A DNA stretch of 64,000 nt, taken from the NCBI GenBank assembly GCA_030737835.1, contig CM060849.1:4960001-5024000 (forward strand), given 5' to 3'. Positions 57,072 through 64,000 of this stretch are shown here, in pieces. The stretch comes from Acorus gramineus. Its lineage: Eukaryota; Streptophyta; Magnoliopsida; Acorales; Acoraceae. The position numbers and the translations under genes are program-made. The notes beneath the pieces were generated by a model. That model did not search any database. It was not told the origin of the DNA and saw only the letters and a list, made by a program, of their open reading frames with translations. Numbering within the stretch: position 1 is the first letter of the stretch; each line of letters begins with the position of its first letter.

Positions 57072-57408
57072 TCCTTTACTGCTTTAAGCCGCACACAGCT
57101 GCACACCCCTTTACTGCTTTAAGCGGCACACAACTATGCACCCCCTTTTATTGCTTTAAGCCGCACACAGCTGCGCACCCCTTTACCGCTTTATTTACTG
57201 CTTTGATCTGCATTCATTCACACCTAGGCTTTTCCATATGGATGAATATGGAAAAGCCTAGGTGTAGATGAATGCAGATCAAAGCAATAAATAAAGCGAT
57301 AAAGGGGTGCGCAGCTGTGTGCGACTTAAAGCAGTAAAGGGGTGTGCAAGTGTGTGCGGCTTAAAGCAATAAAAGGGGTGCGCAACTGTGTGCGGCTTAA
57401 AGCAGTAA
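57072..57408. repeat. Long near-perfect hairpin with internal tandem units
   Basis: The left arm (about 57072-57232) and right arm (about 57245-57408) are inverted copies with only scattered mismatches, meeting at CCTAGGCTTTTCCATAT against ATATGGAAAAGCCTAGG with a loop of about 7 bases. Each arm has three to four ~36-bp units of the form TTTACTGCTTTAAGCCGCAC followed by ACAGCTGCGCACCCC. Transcription through it would give a ~165-bp-arm RNA hairpin. CTGCTTTA motifs also occur in the LTR-like sequence at 41826, so it probably derives from an LTR. Confidence 0.9.
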
Positions 57409-57429
57409 CCATCCGGATCCGAATCTAAA

Positions 57430-58200
57430 ATGTCATCTGAGAAAAAAAGGGGTGAAGGTCAAAGGTTCTTTGTTCATCATCATCACCACTTGTGGTTCTC
57501 TGTCCTCATCCAACATCATCAGCAAAACAAAGATTCATTGTGGCACTGGACAGAATTCGGGTTTCTTGAGCCAGGGCTACATTTATGTAGGTGATCGTGT
57601 TGTTAAGGATTAGGGTTTTTTTTATTGAAGCCACTAGACATCCACATCTCTCCTCGTGCCTCTGCGAGCCTCCACGTGCCTCTCCTCACACTCTCTACAC
57701 CCTTCGCGAGAGTCATCCTTGTTGTCCGCGAGTCCTTTGCGAGAGCATATCTTCACTCCTCTCGTCCTGCACTAATAGCTTCATGTTTTTTCTTCTTCTC
57801 CTTTAACGCTCCCCTCGTCATGCCATGAGCGTCGCATTTCTTCTTCTTCTTCTCTGTCCGCGCGCCTCCCATCGTGTGTCGTTCGTATTGTCGTTCGTCA
57901 TCGCACCATCGTTGTTCTTCTCTTCCTTGGATCTCCTTTCTTTGAGATCCACATTCGTCACGTCGTCATCTTCCCGTGTCGTCATCTCCGTCCTCATCGT
58001 CGTTCGCGTCGCATTTCTTCTCCTTCTCCGTCTTCATTATGCTTCGCCATCAGCGTTGTCAGTGTTGCAGAAAGGCCCCTTTACACTTCGCCATTAACAT
58101 TTGCAGTGTTACAGAAAGGCATCTTGACAAATCTGATCTATTAGACAACCAATTCCAACAAACTCAAGAAGAGCGAGAGCGACTTCAACAGACTCAAAGA
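57430..58200. other. CT-rich sequence, probably retrotransposon leader, no gene
   Basis: Short plus-strand frames (57591-57828, 57825-58221) are Leu/Ser/Phe-rich with no domain; composition explains them. The end, with CTTGACAAATCTGATCTATT and AGAGCGAGAGCGACTTCAAC, could encode a short Gln/Arg-rich helix, but nothing supports a gene. The style resembles the leader region after the Copia-like LTR at 43893. Confidence 0.4.
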
Positions 58201-58204
58201 GTAA

Positions 58205-58655
58205 GCCCCTGTTTAGAATAAGAATAAGCCCATAGATAACCTGGTATTGACTGGAATAGGGGTTTTAACCTGTTTGGACGCCTGGTATAATCTGGGATAT
58301 CTTATGCAGAATAAACATGTATAAAGTAATATATGGATTCCAACCAACCCCTAGAATTAAAGTTATCCTAGATTATTCTACCCAAAGAATATGTGAATCC
58401 ACTGTCAAATCAACTGCCATCTTCTCTTATAAATCACCCATCAAATCAACTATCATTATTTTTTCACTTTTTATAAATCTTTATCCATACTTTATTTACA
58501 TTTTACCCAAACAACAAAAATTTATTCTTACATTTACGAACGAGAATAATTCAAAACACAAACAAACACAAAATCACTTTATCCTTGTTTATACTCACTT
58601 ATGCGAGAATAAATGTATACCCAATAATAAATTCTATTCCCATTCCAAACGGGGC
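58205..58655. mobile_element. Tourist-like MITE (PIF/Harbinger), target duplication TAA
   Basis: TAA occurs at 58202-58204 and 58656-58658. The left end is GCCCCTGTTTAGAATAAGAA and the right end, reverse-complemented, is GCCCCGTTTGGAATGGGAAT. At 451 bp and without coding capacity it fits Tourist MITEs. The larger element at 35974 has similar ends. Confidence 0.85.
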
Positions 58656-58805
58656 TAAGAGCGACTCAAGAAGAGTGGTATCAAAGTGATGAAATCCAAA
58701 AGACAGACGGCGACTATTAATTCACACAATTCTTGGAAGTTCTTCGATGATTTGAGGTGTTTGTTATTTTTAGTGCTAACTCTTAGGGTTGAGTTTTGAA
58801 TTGGG

Positions 58806-58954
58806 CGTTAAAGAGTTATTATTATGACAAATTGTGTCATTATTATAACATATTGAGTCATTATTGTTTTTCTATTATAACCTTTGTGTATCTATAAATA
58901 GGGTTTTTAATTCATCTCATACAATAAAAAGAATTATCTTCCTTCGTTTTAACA
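58806..58954 (+). mobile_element. Second copy of the short Copia-like LTR
   Basis: GTTAAAGAGTTATTATTATG, CATTATTATAACATATTGAG, TATCTATAAATAGGG and TCTTCCTTCGTTTTAACA line up in order with 43699-43879. The following sequence does not keep a clear primer-binding site. It is probably a solo or truncated LTR. Confidence 0.65.
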
Positions 58955-60210
58955 AGGTTGATGATTTTCATAGCCCCATCAATTCGCATTCCTTTCCCTT
59001 GTTTATAGCGTCAAATCGACTTGATATTATCACGGGCGTTATGCGTAACGGCGATCAGACCTTGACAAGGACAAGTTCACATTTGAATTTAAAGGAGACA
59101 CATTAATACAACATTTATCTTAGCACCTATCAAAAAACGGGTTTGGATCATCTACTTGTTTTTTCCTGCTTGTATCTTATTTGACTTTTATTGTGAAGTT
59201 ACCACATCATCACAATTAAAATCAAACGGTTATAAATATATCAAATCATAAATGAATAAATGGATCCATTTTATTTGATGAATTTATGACCGTTTGATTG
59301 ATCAAAACACAAAACAATTACAGAAAAACAAGTAGAGAATCCAAACCTCAAAAAAACCATTTATTTTAGCAAAAGTGAATAAAGTCAGAATAATAAATTA
59401 TTCATTCTTTAAAACTGAAACAATTTATCTTTAAAATCTTTTCCCCTGCCAAATCAGACTTTGTGGAATTATAGTTTATCTTTTGTGCCCATTTAGCAAG
59501 AATTTACTCGTAATACATAAAGGTGGCCCCGAATTCTATCTGCTGAATTGGATTCAAGATATTCAATAAACTTCTTGGAAATTTTTGGGAGTTGATATCA
59601 ATCCATGTCTATTTGCCAAACTTGAGTGAAAAATATACCCGATATCAATAGATATTTTTTCGGTTGCTGCTTAAACAAATTTAGGCTCCCTTTGCCTTCA
59701 CGTCCTGGCACCGGCGTTCCAAAGCCATGAGGAGCGTTTGGGGGGGGAGAAATCAATGTTTTGGGGGAGTTGGAGGAACTCAAGAAAACCAACCAAAATC
59801 AGTAAACGACAATGTAATTTAATGTAATTGACGCAACGTTGAAATGGGTGTTTGTTTGCATGTTTGCGTTCATGGTGCTACGCTGACTCCACCACTCCTC
59901 TAACAGAGAAGCAAACGGATCCTTAATGGAAATGTTACATGGAATCTCCCCCCACCAATGTGTATACATTAGTAAGAAAATTTCACATTTTTTTTATTAA
60001 TGGCTCCATTCAATTAGTAATTAATGTAAATACACTGTTTATAAAAACAACTTAACCTGGCTACCGAAAGGGCCTTTGAGTAATATGCCATGGGTTCTCC
60101 ATTATTAATATTCTGTCGACTTCAAAAATCTAAAGACATGTCTTCCTTTCCATAATCAAACTCATGCAAATTGACTATTAACTAAAGATGGCAATGTCAC
60201 TTATAAAGAT

Positions 60211-60269
60211 AAAGAATGCATGATAACCACTGAAAGAGATAAAGAATGCATGATAACCACTGAAAGAGA
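60211..60269. repeat. Tandem duplication of a 30-bp unit
   Basis: Two near-exact copies containing AAAGAATGCATGATAACCAC and TGAAAGAGA lie side by side. Confidence 0.9.
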
Positions 60270-60539
60270 CTTGATGATCCCCAACACACAATATAATATA
60301 CCTTCACATCAACCTGTCATAAAGCCTGCTATAAATTTCATTATACCAGGATCAATGATTTAGCAATCCACAATTATTTTGTCACATACCATGCCAAATC
60401 TAAAAATCCGATCTGCATAAAATTGTCTAATTCTTTTAGCTGTTAAGCAAAAGTACATATGAAATGCATTACAGAGATCAGCAAAGATAGGATTTGAACT
60501 CAATATGCAAAATCAGACAAAAGAAAAAAATATAGCTGA

Positions 60540-60665
60540 ACCATCTCTGGATTCTGCTAATGCGATGCAAAAATGTGTGACTACTGGACCAAAGGCTTCA
60601 TTCCCTAGAACTAATGCATTTTGCCCTTCATTCAAGTATGCTCCCTCTAATGTCTAAAGTGCAGA
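60540..60665 (-). other. Possible internal exon of an unrecognised gene
   Basis: On the minus strand, after CACTTTAG, an open frame reads TLEGAYLNEGQNALVLGNEA followed by FGPVVTHFCIALAES. The amino-acid use looks protein-like in an otherwise stop-rich region. The plus strand is also partly open here, which weakens the call. I do not recognise the family. Confidence 0.25.
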
Positions 60666-61439
60666 ATCCTTCATGAGAAAACCTGAATGTTGGCACTCCA
60701 GGCTTTAACTTCTTCTTCGAATCTGGGAATGGAAGACATGTATGGTTAATGAAAGCTTTCTAATATATTATAAAGCGAGGAACTTTGTTAAAACATAAAA
60801 TGCTGATGCCACTCTGAACGGTAGAAGGTTCACAAGAGATTTAACTAGGAAAAATTGCCCACACATCGGTGAGCATTTCCTGGATTGAAGCTTGACCAAA
60901 ACAAATGACAAATTTTATTCTAAACCCTAGAAAAAGACCCTATTTTAAATAACTTGTATAGGTAACTTCAAAATGAGACAATCATTTCACTAAAAAAAAT
61001 CATGTCATCAATATTAAATTCATTATATGGTCTGTACTCAGGAACCAACAGATGAGGAACAAAAGTCAACCCCTATAGATATTACCATGTGGGACTAATC
61101 AACGTACAAGCCCAGATATGGAATTCCAGAGCTTTATTTCATCCCTTGAGTGACTAATGTCTGAGCTTTTGATTCTTTTAAAAAGTTTTACCATTTAACT
61201 TGGGCTAGGCCGTAAATAAAGCAGGAGTGTATTAAGTTAAAAAAAAACACCTAAACATCTAATCCACCGGTAATTATTTTTCTTTGATCTATATATGCTT
61301 CAAGTCCATTCATCAGAGAAACGTTTAAATGATAAAAATCCAACCTCATGTAATACAGTGCATCAAGTGGAATACCCAACATCCAAAACCCAAAAAACCA
61401 CTCTATTTATATTCAAGATTTCAAGTTCTCCTGTGAGTA

Positions 61440-61530
61440 ATGTTTATGCAACCAACTGCTTTTTTCCTGTTCCACGGTTTCGCCAGTTGCTCGGGAGAAG
61501 ATGCAACCAAAGCAGGTGCATTATTAATAA
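61440..61530 (-). other. Possible exon of an unrecognised gene
   Basis: A minus-strand frame reads APALVASSPEQLAKPWNRKK and continues AVGCINITHRR. It is more GC-rich than its surroundings. Neighbouring splice signals are only approximate. It might belong with the stretch at 60540-60665. Confidence 0.2.
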
Positions 61531-62821
61531 CGAAATAAAAGAAACAAGGCATTGTATTGGCAATCACCATTAAATGTTTAATCTAAAATTGTTGACTGGA
61601 GATGGCCACCTCCATTGTAATATAGGCAATAGCCTGCTAATCCTTCATCCCCAGAGAGGCACAGTTGTCGAAGCTATCATTTATGTAGAGTGCCAAGTGA
61701 GCATAGGGTAATCAATCAAAAATCAATTTACAGTTTTATAACTAGTATCACTTCTTCATAGCCTACCATCAATTTCTGGTTCTAAAAATGATCTTGTACG
61801 CACTAAGTTTCCAAGAGTAGAAAGTATAGATATTTAATATGCCAATTGGTTCGAGCTGTTACTTTTGTGTCTTCTGTTATAAAATGAGAAAGGTTCAGTG
61901 AAAATTTATTACAATAATTATAACAATGAATTATTAAAAAATACTTCATTGCTGAACAGTGAACCCTCCAGTCAGTGCTTTCTCTTATCCAAGAGTCAGC
62001 ATGTAGGATACATGATAACTAAATATGGTACTGCTTATTGATTTTCACTCATTCAGGCATTTAGAATAACATTAATTTAAAATGCAACAATATAGGCAAA
62101 CGCTTTTGTAAAGTATCAACCATCACTTATTGTCAATAAACCATGCAAAGAAATTGGCAGAAGAAATTAGTATCATCAGCATGACATGGAAGTGTTATTT
62201 AAATGTCTTGGACCACATCAAATAAGAAATAGTGTCTACATTAGCTAAATATGCAGCATTTAGTTTCATACTAGTTGAGACCAAAAGCAAGTCTACCAGT
62301 TTTACATCAATCGGCAGAAGAGAAAAAGGGAGAGATGAAGACCAGCCTCAAATATCCAGCCTTGCACAACCCGCCTCATAAGATGGAAAAATTCCTCATT
62401 TGCTCTTAAAACTTGTTTTCTCTAAGGAATAAAAGGCACTGCAGGAGACCAGCTGTCCCGATTCCTGTGAAACATCAATTCATCACCCAGTGTTGGTCAT
62501 CCTTCTTTTATGATCAACAACCCCTATGGAACATCCAGGGTATTCACAACTAAAGTTGGATTTCCTCATCAGTCATCACCAAAGAACAACCAATATGGAA
62601 GGTAATAAATATATACAATTTTCACCATTCTAATAGGTAAGAATCTAAATCTCCATCACCACTCCTCATTAGACCACTTCTAAAGTATTTACCATTGATA
62701 AAGTGAACTTCTCGCATGCTTGGGAGCCATTTTTCCCCTCAATCTCCTTTCAGCAATCAATTTCAATATTGGTCTCTTAATAACAGTTAAGGTGATGCCA
62801 ATTGATTATCTAAAAGTTGAG

Positions 62822-63300
62822 TGTGACACCTGACAAGCCCAACAGTCCCAAAAGGCCCATGGATTGAGTGAGGGTAAGGTATTTAGTCCTACATCGCCTA
62901 ATGGGATGAGATAGTCGGTATGTAGTTATATGTGAGCACAGCTCTTGCACACTAAGACACGTTTTAAAGCCGTAAGCCATTTAAGAGCAAAACGGACAAT
63001 TTCTTACTGTGTAAACCTGGAACGTTACAATTGGTTTCAGAGCCTGTCCATTACGCAATGGTGGGTGTGGCCCCACACGAGGATACGTGGACTATTTGGG
63101 GGGTGATTGTGACACCCGGTGGGCCCAACAATCCCAAGAGGCTTATGGATTTGGTAAGGGTGATGGTGAAGTGTTTAGTCCCACATCGTCTAATGGGAGG
63201 AGATAGTCTGTGAGCACAGCTCTTACACACCAAGACACGTTTTAAAGCCGTAAGCCCATTTAGGAGTAAAGTGGACAATTTCTTGTTGTGTAAGCATTTG
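62822..63300 (+). mobile_element. TRIM retrotransposon with two LTRs
   Basis: The 5' LTR (62822-63029) starts TGTGACACC and ends GTTACA. It is followed two bases later by TGGTTTCAGAGC (63032-63043), one mismatch from the initiator-Met primer-binding site TGGTATCAGAGC. The internal region is only ~65 bp and ends in a polypurine-like TTTGGGGGGTGA (63095-63106). The 3' LTR starts at 63108 (TGTGACACC) and runs to about 63300, where its last few bases diverge. This is the complete TRIM layout; such elements encode nothing and move using enzymes of other retrotransposons. Confidence 0.88.
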
Positions 63301-64000
63301 AAATAAATAATGAACATGATTCTTAACACTTACCTCACTTCACTATAATGCAACATCCTCGCCTGCCCATCTCATTGCAGGATGTCACCTTCCCTACGCA
63401 TCAGTCAGTCACCTGATGCATTGAACTAACTCTAAATAATATGAGTATATCTGAGATAGATTATAATGGTACAATCTGATATGGGCAATATACATATCTA
63501 CCCTATATACTAAAGATCATGCATATAAATCGTGAAATCAAAATCTTTGAGTTTCTAATATCATGCCTCTAGATTGTTAGGATGTTTATCTCAATAAAAT
63601 TTGTGGGCATATACATTTATGTGCCACTTATTAAAAAAACTCAATGAATTATACAATAAGTACACATTTAATTCCATGTTCATGTAGGCATAACAAAAAA
63701 AACAATGTTAATGACACAATTACTATATACCACAACAATGTCAAGCTGCTCCTACCAACTAATCATATCTCGTAATGAAGAAGGAAGGACACATTTAATA
63801 TAGGATCAACATAAACAACAAAAACTACTTGATACCACATCTTGTTCCAACATGGAAAATATGTGATCCTGAAGAAACATAAACATTTAGGAGTATGGAG
63901 CTTCCACAAAGCTAAACTATAAGAATTTTCTCTTCATTATATCCTTATAATGTGTAAATTCTTTTCGTCCAATTCAACTTATCAGTGATCATCACTTGAA
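63301..64000. other. AT-rich DNA to the window edge, no gene recognised
   Basis: No convincing exon, RNA gene or inverted repeat pair is visible. Confidence 0.5.

Larger units (their letters stand above)
58955..62821. other. Intergenic or intronic DNA; no gene firmly identified
   Basis: AT-rich with few recognisable features. Two short exon-like stretches on the minus strand (60540-60665 and 61440-61530) are listed separately. A minus-strand frame starting near 59792 (MVFLSSSNSPKTLISPP) has no domain. The block may be introns and flank of a minus-strand gene that begins beyond the right edge of this window. Confidence 0.35.

Noticed and set aside
1-64000. CRISPR arrays, operons or prokaryotic systems
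   Set aside because: The window is plant nuclear DNA with spliced genes; the short repeats seen are tandem or transposon repeats without spacer structure.

Overview
This is a nuclear chromosome segment from a flowering plant. The evidence is AT-rich non-coding DNA, GT-AG introns, three ordinary plant genes (a two-pore K+ channel, an F-box/LRR protein and a plant-type coiled-coil protein) and plant transposon lineages throughout. I cannot name the species. There is no prokaryotic or organellar gene organisation. All calls come from reading the sequence; no database search was run.

Only three genes look intact: (1) a four-exon coiled-coil protein gene on the minus strand, 13660-17587; (2) a four-exon F-box/LRR gene on the plus strand, 24613-26466; (3) a two-exon TPK-type K+ channel on the minus strand, 29667-34291, whose 3.4 kb intron separates the two pores from the end of the EF-hand region. 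They are unrelated in function and form no cluster.

The rest is mostly transposon sediment, often with boundaries that can be read to the base. 1.7-9.6 kb: terminal-inverted-repeat elements, including a Mutator-like element with a decayed FAR1-type transposase interrupted by a solo Copia-like LTR, a 3.6 kb element with ~1 kb inverted arms, and a GC-rich foldback. 17.7-21.8 kb: three Mutator-like insertions, each with a 9-bp target duplication; the first lies about 100 bp upstream of the coiled-coil start codon and the third holds a decayed TRIM. 36-38.8 kb: a PIF/Harbinger-like element containing a hAT element and a LINE fragment.

40.7-57.4 kb: a nest of decayed LTR retrotransposons. A minus-strand Ty3/gypsy pol with an extra RNase H-like segment is followed by a convergent plus-strand ORF, the layout of Tat-lineage elements. 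There are two copies of that antisense ORF, one split by a hAT element and one preceded by a CACTA element that carries a piece of a trehalose-6-phosphate phosphatase gene. The block ends in a long near-perfect hairpin at 57.07-57.41 kb. 58-64 kb: a Tourist-like MITE, a Copia-like LTR, possible exons of an unrecognised minus-strand gene and a well-preserved TRIM.

The best candidates for undescribed structure are the 57.1 kb hairpin, the 1-kb-arm element with an exon-like capture, the CACTA element with its phosphatase fragment, the GC foldback, and a 0.2 kb block open on both strands next to the K+ channel stop codon.
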